A DNA stretch of 64,000 bases from Steroidobacteraceae bacterium (GCA_019634915.1 JAHCAN010000005.1:1-64000); one strand, 5' to 3'. Counted from the first letter of the stretch, positions 8,149 to 17,245 are shown. Numbers and translations are program-made. Notes: a model not told the origin generated them from the letters alone.

Positions 8149-8922
8149 TCAAGCGCCAGCCCGCTCGGCCGCCGGCCCGGCGGCCGCGGCGTCACGATAA
8201 CCGGCGAGCAGTGAATGCCAGTCGGTTTCGGTGACGCGCCCCGGCGGCAGCACATCGGTGAGCTTGTCGAGCGAGCGGCGCAGGCGCACGAGGTTCGCAT
8301 CGCGCCACAGCCCCGGCCGGCGCAGGCTCGCGCGGTCGAAGTCGATCAGGTACACACCACCCTCCCCGTCGAGCAGGATGTTGTGCGCGTTCAGGTCGGC
8401 ATGGCAGACACCGAGATCGTGGAAGCGGCGGATACAGCGGCCGATCCCGACCCAGGTCGTGATCGGCAGGGTGCCCGCGCCGATCGCCGTCGCGACCGAC
8501 ATCGTGCCGGCCAGCCGTTCGGTGATCAGGTCGGCCCGATACGTGAGACCGCGGCGCTGATAGCGCGCCGCGACCGGCGGCGCGACCGGCAGCCCCGCAT
8601 GGGCCAGATGATAGGTCAGGTGCCATTCGGCGAACGGGCGGGTCGCCGGCTCGCCGCGCCACAGGTAGCGATCGGCCGACAGCTTCGCGACGAGGCCGCC
8701 GCGCCGGTAGTGACGCAGCGCGAACTCGCGCCCCTCGGCCGTGAAGAACAGCGTTGCGCCGCGCCCCGGCGCGCTGCCGGTCAGCGCATCGCGCCGGCGC
8801 CAGTAGGCCGGGTCGAACCACTCGGCGCGCAAATTGCCGGCCCGGGACGAGTCATATAGCATCGTGCCGCCGGCGACGGCGACGCGCTTGACTTCGGATC
8901 CACTCGTCCAGGTGCGACTCAT
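8149..8922 (-). CDS. kdkA: 3-deoxy-D-manno-octulosonic acid kinase
   Basis: 257 residues with a lipopolysaccharide-kinase fold. KdkA phosphorylates Kdo in the inner core. Visible motifs are TLFFTAEGREFALRHYRRGG (phosphate-binding strand and Lys/Arg region), FAEWHLTYHL, the catalytic loop VCHADLNAHNILLD and the metal-binding YLIDFDRA. Its stop codon overlaps or closely precedes the waaA start, which matches the kdkA-waaA pairing seen in Xanthomonas-type and Pasteurella-type genomes that carry a single phosphorylated Kdo. Only 20 bases separate its start from the divergent glycosyltransferase, so the promoters must overlap coding sequence. Confidence 0.9.
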   Translation of the reverse strand: MSRTWTSGSEVKRVAVAGGTMLYDSSRAGNLRAEWFDPAYWRRRDALTGSAPGRGATLFFTAEGREFALRHYRRGGLVAKLSADRYLWRGEPATRPFAEWHLTYHLAHAGLPVAPPVAARYQRRGLTYRADLITERLAGTMSVATAIGAGTLPITTWVGIGRCIRRFHDLGVCHADLNAHNILLDGEGGVYLIDFDRASLRRPGLWRDANLVRLRRSLDKLTDVLPPGRVTETDWHSLLAGYRDAAAAGPAAERAGA

Positions 8923-8942
8923 ACCCGTTCATCCCATCGATC

Positions 8943-10022
8943 ATGCTGCCACCCGCCGCGCCGCCCCGTAGCGTCTGCATCCTGAGGCTGTCGGCGATCG
9001 GCGATACCTGCCACGTCGTGCCGGTGATCCGTACCCTGCAGCGCGCCTTTCCCGGCGTGGCGATCACCTGGATCATCGGCGCCGTCGAGGCGAAGCTGAT
9101 GTCGCTGCTGCCGGACGTCGAGTTTATCACCGTGGACAAGCGCGCCGGCGCGGGCGGCCCGCGCAGGCTGCGCGCGCAGCTCGCCGGCCGCCGTTTCGAC
9201 GTGCTGCTGCACATGCAGCTCGCGCTGCGTGCGAGCCTCGCCGCCACCTGCGTGCGCGCCGGCGTGAAACTCGGTTTCGATCGCGCACGGGCGCGCGAAC
9301 TGCAATGGCTGTTCACCAATGCGCGCATCGCGCCACGCACGCGCGAACACGTGCTCGACAGCTTCTTCGGCTTCACGGCCGCGCTCGGCATCGACGGCCG
9401 CGTGCTCGACTGGTCGCTGCCGCTGCCTGACGACGCACACGCCTACGCCGCGCGGCTGATCCCGGACGCGGTGCCGACGCTGCTGATGAGCCCGTGCTCG
9501 AGCCACGCGCTGCGCAACTGGTCTGCGGAGCGCTATGCCGCCGTCGCCGATCACGCGGCGCGGCGCGACCTGCGCGTGATCCTTTGCGGCGGACCCTCGC
9601 CGGCCGAGCGGGCGATGGGCGATGCGATCGTCGCGCAGGCCCGCACGCCGCCGCTCAACCAGATCGGCCGCGACACGCTGCCGCAGATGCTCGCGCTGAT
9701 CGGCGCCGCGACGGCGCTCGTGACGCCCGATTCCGGCCCGGCGCACATGGCGACGATGGTCGGCACGCCGGTGATCGGCCTCTACGCCGCGACCAACCCG
9801 GCGCGCAGCGGGCCCTACCTGTCGCGCGAGTGGTGCGTCGATGCCTACGCCGAGGCCGCACGCCGCTTCCGGGGCAAGACCCCCGACGAGCTGCCGTGGA
9901 CGACCAAGATCGAGGAGCCGGGCGTGATGGATCTCGTCACCGTCGAAGCGGCGTGCGAGCGGCTCGATGCGCTGCTGGCGGCGCGCGGCGCCGGCCGCAG
10001 CCTGCTAGCATGCGTGCCATGA
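8943..10022 (+). CDS. Glycosyltransferase family 9 (heptosyltransferase-like)
   Basis: About 359 residues of a GT-B fold family 9 enzyme. The N-terminal nucleotide-fold motif ILRLSAIGDTCHVVPVIRTL and the C-terminal TPDSGPAHMATMVGTPVIGLY are characteristic of LPS heptosyltransferases, which move heptose from an ADP-heptose donor onto the core. The middle holds LLMSPCSSHALRNW where WaaC/WaaF often have P-G-A-E/W, so donor and acceptor cannot be fixed. The lack of a membrane segment fits a peripheral cytoplasmic enzyme. Its TGA overlaps the next gene's ATG (ATGA), so the two are translationally coupled. Confidence 0.88.
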   Translation: MLPPAAPPRSVCILRLSAIGDTCHVVPVIRTLQRAFPGVAITWIIGAVEAKLMSLLPDVEFITVDKRAGAGGPRRLRAQLAGRRFDVLLHMQLALRASLAATCVRAGVKLGFDRARARELQWLFTNARIAPRTREHVLDSFFGFTAALGIDGRVLDWSLPLPDDAHAYAARLIPDAVPTLLMSPCSSHALRNWSAERYAAVADHAARRDLRVILCGGPSPAERAMGDAIVAQARTPPLNQIGRDTLPQMLALIGAATALVTPDSGPAHMATMVGTPVIGLYAATNPARSGPYLSREWCVDAYAEAARRFRGKTPDELPWTTKIEEPGVMDLVTVEAACERLDALLAARGAGRSLLACVP

Positions 10023-10426
10023 AAGACATCCTCGTCCCGATCTCGCCCGGCGAACTGCTCGACAAGATCACGATCCTGCGCATCAAGTCGGCGCGCATGA
10101 CGGATCCGGCGAAACTCGCGAACGTGCGTCATGAGCTCGCGCAGCTCGAGGCGACCTGGCGCGCGAGCGGCGCGGCCGTGCCGGCGGTCGCCGAAGACGA
10201 AGCGGCCCTGCAGCGCGTGAACGAAGCGCTGTGGGACATCGAGGACGAAATCCGCGACAAGGAACTCGCGCAGGCCTTCGACGCGCGCTTCATCGAGCTG
10301 GCGCGCGCGGTCTACGTGACCAACGACGAGCGCGCGGCGATCAAGAAGCGCGTCAACACGCAGCTCGGGTCGAATATCGTCGAGGAGAAGTCGTACCGGC
10401 CTTATCGTGCCGGGGGCCAGGACTAA
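10019..10426 (+). CDS. DUF6165 family protein
   Basis: 135 residues. MKDILVPISPGELLDKITIL at the N-terminus and TNDERAAIKKRVNTQLGS near the C-terminus match the small family known as DUF6165, commonly found in lipopolysaccharide or glycan gene clusters and often next to or fused with glycosyltransferases. Residues 30-100 are helical and charged. Function is unknown; ATGA overlap with the GT9 gene suggests it supports that enzyme. ATG 10010, three codons upstream, is an alternative start. Confidence 0.75.
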   Translation: MKDILVPISPGELLDKITILRIKSARMTDPAKLANVRHELAQLEATWRASGAAVPAVAEDEAALQRVNEALWDIEDEIRDKELAQAFDARFIELARAVYVTNDERAAIKKRVNTQLGSNIVEEKSYRPYRAGGQD

Positions 10427-10477
10427 GGGCCGCCGGCCGGAGACGAGGCGCCGCGCATCGTCGCGCAGCCGCGCCGC

Positions 10478-10864
10478 TTACGCGATGAGGCGGCTCAGGA
10501 TGAAATAACCGCCACCCAACAGCATCGCGGTCTGGCCCAGCATCACCGTGAACACCCAGCGGACCAGCTCCGCCCTCATGCCGTGCATCTCGACGCGGAT
10601 TTCGGACTTCCAGTCGCGCATGTCGTCCCGCAGCTGCGCGAAATCCCGCTTGAGCCCGGCCACTTCGGCCTTGAGTTGGGCGACATCGGCCTTGAGCGGC
10701 GCCAGCTCCGAGCGGAACTCGCCGCGCAGATCGAGGAAATCGGAGCGGCTCACCATCGCATCACGCTGCGAGGCGACTTCGAGCTCGATTGCCTGCGCGA
10801 GCGCAAGCGCCTGCTCCGAAGGCAGCCTGGCGCGCTCCAGCAATTCGAGGGTCGCGGTTTGCAT
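10478..10864 (-). CDS. Coiled-coil protein with C-terminal membrane anchor (CCDC90/DUF1640-like)
   Basis: 128 residues. The N-terminal segment (LELLERARLPSEQALALAQA) is followed by a long heptad-rich helix with the LKADVAQLKAEVAGLKRDF repeat pattern (about residues 45-95) and a C-terminal hydrophobic segment (FTVMLGQTAMLLGGGYFIL). This layout is that of the bacterial CCDC90/DUF1640 group. I know of no enzymatic role for it; an oligomeric membrane-tethered coiled coil is likely. ATG 10864 is preferred over ATG 10873 because GGTGG lies just upstream. It follows the zinc-finger gene by 69 bases on the same strand. Confidence 0.7.
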   Translation of the reverse strand: MQTATLELLERARLPSEQALALAQAIELEVASQRDAMVSRSDFLDLRGEFRSELAPLKADVAQLKAEVAGLKRDFAQLRDDMRDWKSEIRVEMHGMRAELVRWVFTVMLGQTAMLLGGGYFILSRLIA

Positions 10865-10933
10865 CGCCACCATGCTGCGCGCGCGGGCCGGGGCGGGGCA
10901 AGCCGCAAAAGCCGGCGATCGCACCCGAAACGC

Positions 10934-11131
10934 TCATCGCCGCAGCGTGTACTCGGCACCACAATAAGGGCACTTCGCCCAGCCGGTCTGCTGGATCGGC
11001 AGGTAGACACGCGGATGCGAATTCCACAGGTACATCTGCGGCATCGGGCAGGCGAGCGGCAGGTCCTCGGTCGTGACCTCGTACTGGTTCTGGGCGTTTG
11101 GCTGCAGCAGCGGGCTCGGCTTGGCCGGCAT
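10934..11131 (-). CDS. Small zinc-finger (zf-CHCC type) protein
   Basis: 65 residues. One cysteine (LACPMPQ), one histidine (NSHPRVYLPI) and a terminal CPYCG give the C-x-H-x-C-x2-C ligand set of the zf-CHCC family, which in mitochondria is represented by a complex I accessory subunit. In proteobacteria these single-domain proteins are of unknown function. GGAG lies seven bases upstream of the ATG. It sits 29 bases downstream of glnE and may be read with it. Confidence 0.82.
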   Translation of the reverse strand: MPAKPSPLLQPNAQNQYEVTTEDLPLACPMPQMYLWNSHPRVYLPIQQTGWAKCPYCGAEYTLRR

Positions 11132-11160
11132 GGGGCGGCTCCGGGGAAAGGCTGCCGGCA

Positions 11161-14052
11161 TTATATGCCGCCGGTCTGCACGCCGCCCATCGCGGCATTC
11201 CACACCGCGACCACCGCGGCGCGCTCGGCCGCGAACTCGCCCTCCGCGACGATCGGCGGCGCATCGGCGAGCGCTCGGTGATGGATGCGCTCGCGATAGA
11301 GCCGGTACGCGCGCGTCAATATGTCGACCGTCGCCTGCGGCACGAGGTCGGCCGAGGCGACCGATTCGAGCTGGCGGATCGTGTCGGAATAGAACGCGAC
11401 CGGCGGATGCTCGCCAGCCCAGCGCAGCGCCCAGTACTGGGCGAGGAATTCGATGTCGGCGATGCCGCCCGGATCCTGCTTCAGGTCGACCTGCCCGGCA
11501 CCGGCCCGCGACAGCTCGCGCCGCATGCGCTCGCGCATCGCGCGCACGTCGTCGCGCAGCGTGTCGCGCCGCACTGCATCGCGCAGCAGTTCGACCCGCA
11601 GCTCCTCGAAGGCCGCGCGCAGCCGCGGCGCGCCGGCGACCGCGCGTGCGTGCAGCAGCGCCTGGTGCTCCCAGGTCCACGCGTCGCTGCGCTGGTAGTC
11701 GGCGAAGGCCGCGATGCTGGTGACCAGCATGCCGCCCTTGCCGCTGGGCCGCAGGCGCATGTCGACCTCGTAGAGGCGCCCGGCCGGCGAGTGCATCGTC
11801 AGCAGGTGGACGATGCGCTGCGCGAGACGCACGAAGAACACCTGGTTGTCGATCGGCTTCGCGCCACCGGTTTCCTGTGCCTCGCCGGCCGAGTCGTGCA
11901 GGAACACCAGATCGAGATCCGAGCCGTAGCCGAGCTCGATGCCACCGAGCTTGCCGTAGCCAACCGCGCAGACCTGCACCGCGCGCCGCGCATCGCCTTC
12001 GCCACACAGCGGCGCGCCGAACTGCGCGACGATCTGCCGCCACGCGAGTGTCATCGCCTGCTCGACGATCAGTTCCGCGACGTCGGTCAGCCGGTCGCTG
12101 ACGCGCATCACCGGCACGCGCCCGGTGAGGTCGGCGACTGCGATGCGAAACACCGCGGCGCGCTTGAAATGGCACAGCGCCTCGACCTGCCGTTCGGGAT
12201 CGTCGTCGGCGAGCTGTCCGAGACGCAGTTCGAGCTCGGCGGCGAGCGCGGCCCGGTCCGGCAGCGCCTCGAGCAGTCGGTCGTCGATCAGCTCGTCGAG
12301 CAGCAGCGGGTGCGCGGCCATCTGCGCGGCGAGGAAATCGCCGTGCGCGCACAGGTCGACGAGCCGGCGCCGCGCGACCGGGCTCTCGTGCAGCAGCGCG
12401 AAGTACACCGAACGCGGGCCGATCGCCTCGAACACGCGCAGCACGCGCCGCAGGATCTCCGGAGTGCCGCCCGCGGCGGCGATGTCGGCGACGACCTGCG
12501 GCATCAGCGCGCGCACGCGTTTGCGGCCGGCGGCGTCGAGGCGGCGTTCGATTGCGACACGAAATTCGACGAGCAGACGCGCCGCTTCGGCCGGCTCGCC
12601 GAGTCCCGCCTCGGCGAGCGTGCGCTCCATCAGGCCGTTGTCGGCACCGCTGCCGTCGTCCCACAGCGGCCCGAGGTCGACCGTGATCACCGGCTTCGCG
12701 GCCTCGGCTTGCGGCGCGAACACGATCGCCCTGAAATGCGCCGTCACGCAGGCGCGGTGCGCATCGAGCACGGCGGCGAGCGCGGCCCAGCCCGGCTCGC
12801 CCATCGCGAATGCGATGCGCGCGCGGCTCGTGGCGTCGGCCGGCAGTTCGTGGATCTGGCGGTCCTGCAGCATCTGCAGGCGGTTCTCGAGCCGGCGCAG
12901 GAACAGGTAGGCGGCGCGCAACTCGGCGACGGCGCCGCGCGGCAGCATGCGGCTGCCTTCGAGCACGCCGAGCGCCTCGAGCAGCGAGGGCGTCTGCAGG
13001 CGACGGTCCTGCCCGCCGCGCACCAGCTGCAGGGCCTGGACGATGAACTCGATCTCGCGGATGCCGCCGCGGCCGAGCTTGATGTTGCCGCCGAGGTCGC
13101 GCCGCTGCACCTCGCGTTCGATCAGGCCCTTCATCTCGCGCAGCGATTCGAACACGCCGTAGTCGATGTAGCGGCGGTAGACGAACGGGCGCACGACGTT
13201 GCGCTGCAGCTCGACATAGGCGTCAGGAGCCGTCAGTGCGCGCGCCTTCACGTAGGCATAGCGCTCCCACGCGCGACCGTGGCGCAGCAGGTAGTCCTCG
13301 AACGACGAGAAGCCCGCGACCAGCGGGCCGCTGTCGCCGAACGGGCGCAGGCGCATGTCGGTGCGGAACACGAAGCCGTCGGCCGTCGGCGCATCGAGCA
13401 GGCGGATCATGGTCTGGCCGACGCGCGTGAAGAACTCCTCGTTGGCGACCGGGCGCGCACCGTCGGTCTCGCCGAACTCCGGGAACAGGAACACGAGGTC
13501 GATGTCGGACGAGAAATTGAGCTCGCGACCGCCGAGCTTGCCCATGCCCAGCACGACCAGCGGCTGCGCGCTGCCGTCGGCGCCGCGCGGCGTACCGTAG
13601 CGAGCCGCGAGCTGCGCCTGCGCGAATGCGCAGGCGAGGCTGACCGCGGTGTCGGCGAACGCGGAGAGCTCCGCGAGCGTCGCTTCGACACCGGCCCAGC
13701 CGGCGAGGTCGCGCCAGGCGATGCGCACCATCTCGCGCCGCCGCCAGCGCCGCAGCCACGACTGGAACTGCGCCTCGTCGGCGTGCGGGTCCGCACTCGC
13801 CGCGGCGACGGCATAGTCGGCGGCACCGCGCGGCGCAAGCAGCAGGCCGCCGCCCAGCAGCGCGGGCAGCAGCTCCGCGTCGTGCAGGCAGGCATCGGCA
13901 ACGAAATCACTCGCCGCGAACACGCACGGCACGGCGTCGCGCAGTTCGCGCGGCGCGGCGTCGAGCGCGGCGGCGACGTCGGGCCGCTGTCGCAGCTCGC
14001 GCAGCACCTCCGCGGCGCGCGCGGCCACGGCGTCGGGCGCGGCGATCGTCAT
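11161..14052 (-). CDS. glnE: Bifunctional glutamine synthetase adenylyl-transferase / deadenylase
   Basis: About 963 residues, matching the family length. GlnE attaches AMP to glutamine synthetase under nitrogen excess and removes it under nitrogen limitation, directed by PII. Two homologous nucleotidyltransferase domains are visible: the N-terminal deadenylase with GMGKLGGRELNFSSDIDLVF and the C-terminal adenylylase with GYGKLGGIELGYGSDLDLVF, each followed by its FxRLxQ-type motif. ATG 14052 opens directly on MTIAAPDAV; a longer start at 14142 would overlap the upstream lipoprotein gene and is unlikely. It is 25 bases downstream of that gene on the same strand. Confidence 0.95.
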   Translation of the reverse strand: MTIAAPDAVAARAAEVLRELRQRPDVAAALDAAPRELRDAVPCVFAASDFVADACLHDAELLPALLGGGLLLAPRGAADYAVAAASADPHADEAQFQSWLRRWRRREMVRIAWRDLAGWAGVEATLAELSAFADTAVSLACAFAQAQLAARYGTPRGADGSAQPLVVLGMGKLGGRELNFSSDIDLVFLFPEFGETDGARPVANEEFFTRVGQTMIRLLDAPTADGFVFRTDMRLRPFGDSGPLVAGFSSFEDYLLRHGRAWERYAYVKARALTAPDAYVELQRNVVRPFVYRRYIDYGVFESLREMKGLIEREVQRRDLGGNIKLGRGGIREIEFIVQALQLVRGGQDRRLQTPSLLEALGVLEGSRMLPRGAVAELRAAYLFLRRLENRLQMLQDRQIHELPADATSRARIAFAMGEPGWAALAAVLDAHRACVTAHFRAIVFAPQAEAAKPVITVDLGPLWDDGSGADNGLMERTLAEAGLGEPAEAARLLVEFRVAIERRLDAAGRKRVRALMPQVVADIAAAGGTPEILRRVLRVFEAIGPRSVYFALLHESPVARRRLVDLCAHGDFLAAQMAAHPLLLDELIDDRLLEALPDRAALAAELELRLGQLADDDPERQVEALCHFKRAAVFRIAVADLTGRVPVMRVSDRLTDVAELIVEQAMTLAWRQIVAQFGAPLCGEGDARRAVQVCAVGYGKLGGIELGYGSDLDLVFLHDSAGEAQETGGAKPIDNQVFFVRLAQRIVHLLTMHSPAGRLYEVDMRLRPSGKGGMLVTSIAAFADYQRSDAWTWEHQALLHARAVAGAPRLRAAFEELRVELLRDAVRRDTLRDDVRAMRERMRRELSRAGAGQVDLKQDPGGIADIEFLAQYWALRWAGEHPPVAFYSDTIRQLESVASADLVPQATVDILTRAYRLYRERIHHRALADAPPIVAEGEFAAERAAVVAVWNAAMGGVQTGGI

Positions 14053-14077
14053 CCGGGATGAGGCATCGACACTGGGC

Positions 14078-14989
14078 TCAGCGATAGCGGTTGCCGCCGA
14101 GGTCGTTGATCTGCGCCGTGTCGAAGCGGCGCTGCAGGCCATCGATCGAGGTATCCGTCATGAAGACCTGCGAGCCTTTCGAGGCATCGATCGAACCGCG
14201 CACGCCGCGCACGTCGCTGTTGACGATGTGCACCTTGGCACGCGTGACGGTGATCGCCGTGCCGCCCGCGCCGATGCGGCTGTTGGTCAGATACAGATCG
14301 CAGCCGTCTTCGACGACCAGGCCGTCGCCCTCGAACTCGAGCACGCGATTGTCGATGCGCAGCAGGCGCCCGCCCTGGCAGACGATCGGCTCGCCGCGCC
14401 GCTCGACCTGACGACCCGCTGCCTCGGCGCCGGGCGCGGCAGATGCCGCAGCGGCATCCGCGCCGCCCGCCGGTGCGGATCCGTCTGCCGACGCGATCGA
14501 CACCCCGGGCCCGGAAATCTGCAGCCGCCCCGCCTCGCGCGTCACGGTGATCGCGCCGGACGCCGGCGCCGCGGCGATGTCGGCCGGCCCTCCGCCGCCG
14601 GCCGCCGCGCCATCCTCGGGCGCAGCGACGTCCTCCTCCTCGACGGTCGCCCCGCCCGCCGGCACGGCGATCAGCTCGTCCATGCGGATCGTGCGCAGCT
14701 CGCCGCCATGGCGCATGCGCACCGTGAAGATGCCGGCAGGATCGGTCGCGACGAGTTCGAGTCCGGGATTGCGCGCCAGCGCCTGTTGCGCCCAGGCGAG
14801 CGCGGCCGGATCGCGCACGGCGGCGGCATCGGCGGTGGAGGCCGTCGCCGCGCTCGCGGCAGTCGAACCGGGTGCGCTGCCCGCCGCCGGTGCCGCAGCC
14901 TCGACCGGCGGCGCCTGCCGCGTGCAGGCGGCGGCGAGCACGGTAGCCAGGACGATCGGCGCGCAGCGCGCAGCGAGCGGATTTAACAT
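14078..14989 (-). CDS. Putative lipoprotein with C-terminal beta-helix-like repeats
   Basis: 303 residues, unrecognised family. A lipoprotein-type signal (VLATVLAAACTRQ) is followed by a long Ala/Pro/Ser/Gly linker, a segment with VRMRHGGELRTIRMDELIAV (about 95-115), another low-complexity linker, and a C-terminal third with regular turns: RLLRIDNRVLEFEGDGLVV, LYLTNSRIGAGGTAITV, VHIVNSDVRGVRGSI and VFMTDTSIDG. The spacing resembles a parallel beta-helix. GGGAGG precedes the ATG. No function can be assigned; a periplasmic scaffold or binding protein is possible. Confidence 0.75.
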   Translation of the reverse strand: MLNPLAARCAPIVLATVLAAACTRQAPPVEAAAPAAGSAPGSTAASAATASTADAAAVRDPAALAWAQQALARNPGLELVATDPAGIFTVRMRHGGELRTIRMDELIAVPAGGATVEEEDVAAPEDGAAAGGGGPADIAAAPASGAITVTREAGRLQISGPGVSIASADGSAPAGGADAAAASAAPGAEAAGRQVERRGEPIVCQGGRLLRIDNRVLEFEGDGLVVEDGCDLYLTNSRIGAGGTAITVTRAKVHIVNSDVRGVRGSIDASKGSQVFMTDTSIDGLQRRFDTAQINDLGGNRYR

Positions 14990-15079
14990 AGGCGGCCTCC
15001 CGCAAGGCGGCGAGCAGGGGGCGAATATACCGCGTCCGCCGCATCGTCGTGCTGCGCACCCTGACATCGAGGAGATCGC

Positions 15080-16459
15080 ATGTCCCGTCTGGCTGCCCTG
15101 CTCATCCCGATCCTGCTCGCGGCCTCCGCCGCCGCACCCGCCGCGACGCCCGCTCCGGCCTACGGTCCGGACTACGCGCTCGAATTGCTGAAAAGCTCGG
15201 TCGGTTATCGCACCGTCGCCGGCCAGGGGCAGGTCCCTGCGCTCGCCGCCTACCTCGCGAAGCAGCTCGAGGCGGGCGGCATCCCCGCCGCCGACATCCG
15301 CATCGACCGTCACGGCGAGACCGCGACGCTGGTGGCGCGCTACCGCGGCAACGGCGCGAAACGCCCGCTGCTGATCTCGGGCCACATGGACGTCGTCGAG
15401 GCGCACGCGGCGGACTGGCAGCGCGACCCGTTCACGCCGGTCATCGAGAACGGCTACCTGTACGGCCGGGGCGCCGAGGACAACAAGTTCGACGTCGCGA
15501 TGATCGTGACGACGCTGTTGCGCCTGAAGGCCGGGGGCTTCGTGCCGGAGCGCGACATCATCCTCGCACTGTCCGGCGACGAGGAGACCGAGATGGCGAC
15601 GACAATCGCGCTGTCGAAGCAGTTTCCCGACGCCGAGTTCGTGCTGAACGGCGACGGCGGCGGCGGCCTGCTCGACCGCGACGGCCGGCCGATCGTCTAC
15701 GAGCTGCAGGCGGGCGAGAAGACCTATGCGGACTTCGAATTCACGTTCACGAACCCGGGCGGGCATTCGAGCCGACCGACGGCCGACAACGCGATCGTCG
15801 ACCTCGCGCGCGCGGTCGAGCGGATCGCCGCCTACCGCTTCCCGCCGCAGCGCAACGAGCTGACGATCGCGTCCCTGCGGGCAGCGGGCGAGCAGACGCC
15901 CGGCCCGCTCGGCGCGGCGATGATCCGCTATGCGGCGACCGGCGATGCCGGGGCCGCCGCGCTGCTCGCGGGCGACCCTGACACGGTCGGGCAGATCGGC
16001 ACGACCTGCGTGCCGACGATGCTGCGCGGCGGACATGCATACAACGCGCTGCCGCAGTCGGCGACCGTCTCGGTCAATTGCCGGATCTTCCCGGGCGTCA
16101 GCGTCGAGAGCGTGCGCGAGCGGCTGGTCGAGGTGATCGCCGATCCGCGCGCCACCGTGACGACGCTCGGCGAGCCCAGGGCGAGCGACGCTTCGCCGCT
16201 GCGTGCCGACATCGTCGCGGCGGTCACGAAGGCGGTCCATGCGCGCGCACCCGGATTGCCGATCACGCCGAGCATGAGCGCGGGCGCCACCGACAGCCTG
16301 CACTTCCGCGCCGAAGGGATTCCGTCCTACGGTGTTTCGGCGCTGTTCACGCGGTCGGAGGACGAGTTCGCGCACGGGCTCGACGAGCGCGTGCCACTGG
16401 CCGCGATCGACGGCGCGCTGCAGCAGTGGCAGGTGTTGCTCACCGAACTCGCGAAGTAG
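15080..16459 (+). CDS. Secreted M20 family metallopeptidase
   Basis: 459 residues. An N-terminal signal peptide (LAALLIPILLAASAAAPA) indicates export. Zinc-site motifs of M20 peptidases are present: LISGHMDVV, GYLYGRGAEDNK, LSGDEETEM and a C-terminal FAHGLDERVPL. The insert from about residue 215 is the usual dimerisation lid (FTFTNPGGHSSRP). The family hydrolyses peptides or acylated amino acids with a binuclear zinc centre; the exact substrate is unknown. It is divergent from the lipoprotein/glnE pair, with 90 bases between the starts. Confidence 0.9.
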   Translation: MSRLAALLIPILLAASAAAPAATPAPAYGPDYALELLKSSVGYRTVAGQGQVPALAAYLAKQLEAGGIPAADIRIDRHGETATLVARYRGNGAKRPLLISGHMDVVEAHAADWQRDPFTPVIENGYLYGRGAEDNKFDVAMIVTTLLRLKAGGFVPERDIILALSGDEETEMATTIALSKQFPDAEFVLNGDGGGGLLDRDGRPIVYELQAGEKTYADFEFTFTNPGGHSSRPTADNAIVDLARAVERIAAYRFPPQRNELTIASLRAAGEQTPGPLGAAMIRYAATGDAGAAALLAGDPDTVGQIGTTCVPTMLRGGHAYNALPQSATVSVNCRIFPGVSVESVRERLVEVIADPRATVTTLGEPRASDASPLRADIVAAVTKAVHARAPGLPITPSMSAGATDSLHFRAEGIPSYGVSALFTRSEDEFAHGLDERVPLAAIDGALQQWQVLLTELAK

Positions 16460-16476
16460 GCTCCGGCAGCGGGCCG

Positions 16477-16504
16477 AAAAAAAGAGCCCCGCAATGCGGG
16501 GCTC
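16477..16504 (-). terminator. Intrinsic terminator for the VOC gene
   Basis: Perfect 9-bp stem GAGCCCCGC / GCGGGGCTC with a 3-base loop (16484-16504). The seven A residues at 16477-16483 become a U tract when read on the minus strand. It therefore terminates leftward transcripts, such as the one from the VOC-family gene that ends at 16663. Confidence 0.8.
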
Positions 16505-16550
16505 GAGGCGTTGCGCGGAAACGGGGGTCGATGTTCCGCGGCTTTCGGGG
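16477..16550. repeat. Twin-hairpin repeat, copy 1
   Basis: The terminator stem is followed by a second stem CGCGGAA / TTCCGCG (16514-16520 and 16534-16540) around a 13-base loop, then a GCTTTCGGGG tail. Copy 2 at 17217-17290 is nearly identical, including the loop sequence. It lies 3' of a leftward gene in both cases. Confidence 0.85.
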
Positions 16551-16662
16551 AGGGACGCGGCGCGAGACGCTGCGCTCTCCCGTAACTGACAACGGTAAGA
16601 GTACTCCAACTGCGTGAAAGTTCCCTTACGAGCAAATACTTAGGGAAACGCAGGGAGGGGCG

Positions 16663-17133
16663 TCAACGGAAGGCGTTTACTTCCATATAGATGCCGTTCG
16701 GGTCGAACATCGACAGCGTGCGCAGCCGGTAGACACCCTGACCGTCGTTCTTCGGCACTTCCCAGTCGACCGGCGGCGTGACGATCGTTGCGCCGCGCGC
16801 TCTTGCCCGCTCGTGGATGCCGTCCAGGTCCTGCGCCTCGATCACGAGGATCGCCTCGCCCATCGACACGCGCGTACGCCCGGTCCTGACGCCGGTGTCG
16901 AACGGCGCCTCGAGGTACTGCATGAGCCCGAGCATGCCGATTTTCGGATCCTGCGCCTGGATCAGCACGAGGTGCGCGCGCGCACCGTCGGGTGCCGCCG
17001 GCGGGAAGCGCCGGTCGACCGACAGCTCCTGGTCGTACCAGCGTGTCCAGCCGAACACTTCCACGTAGAACTTCGCCGCGGCCTCGGCGTCCGGCACGAT
17101 GAAAGTCGTGCGCCTCAGGATTGCGTCCGTCAT
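16663..17133 (-). CDS. VOC family protein (glyoxalase/bleomycin-resistance fold)
   Basis: 156 residues with paired beta-alpha-beta-beta-beta units: RRTTFIVPDAEAAAKFYVEV, LGLMQYLEAPF, AILVIEAQDLDGIHERAR, and the closing MFDPNGIYMEVNAF. The final segment supplies the usual metal-ligand Glu. Members are lyases, dioxygenases or binding proteins; the substrate cannot be told. I chose ATG 17133; further upstream the frame runs into the repeat element and looks non-coding. The gene is flanked on both sides by copies of the twin-hairpin repeat. The region 16551-16662 downstream contains only a weak 6-bp inverted repeat (TTCCCT at 16621, AGGGAA at 16642). Confidence 0.85.
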   Translation of the reverse strand: MTDAILRRTTFIVPDAEAAAKFYVEVFGWTRWYDQELSVDRRFPPAAPDGARAHLVLIQAQDPKIGMLGLMQYLEAPFDTGVRTGRTRVSMGEAILVIEAQDLDGIHERARARGATIVTPPVDWEVPKNDGQGVYRLRTLSMFDPNGIYMEVNAFR

Positions 17134-17216
17134 GGCGCAAGAATACAGGACGGCGGGCGCGAAAAAGCTCCGCAGGGCGGCGCCTGCAATACGCGACGCA
17201 GCGCAGTGCCCGCGCC

Positions 17217-17245
17217 AAAGAAAAGAGCCCCGCATTGCGGGGCTC
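17217..17245 (-). terminator. Intrinsic terminator downstream of groEL
   Basis: The same 9-bp stem GAGCCCCGC / GCGGGGCTC with loop ATT (17225-17245), and an A-rich tract at 17217-17224 that gives a U-rich tail on the minus strand. It lies about 90 bases 3' of the groEL stop and would end the groESL transcript. Confidence 0.8.

Noticed and set aside
11098-14061. A 987-codon plus-strand open frame opposite glnE
   Set aside because: Composition is Arg/Ala/Gln/His-rich without motifs; glnE on the minus strand has full-length similarity.
16477-16504. Hairpin as terminator of the M20 peptidase gene
   Set aside because: The A tract precedes the stem on the plus strand and no T tract follows it; it works only for leftward transcription.
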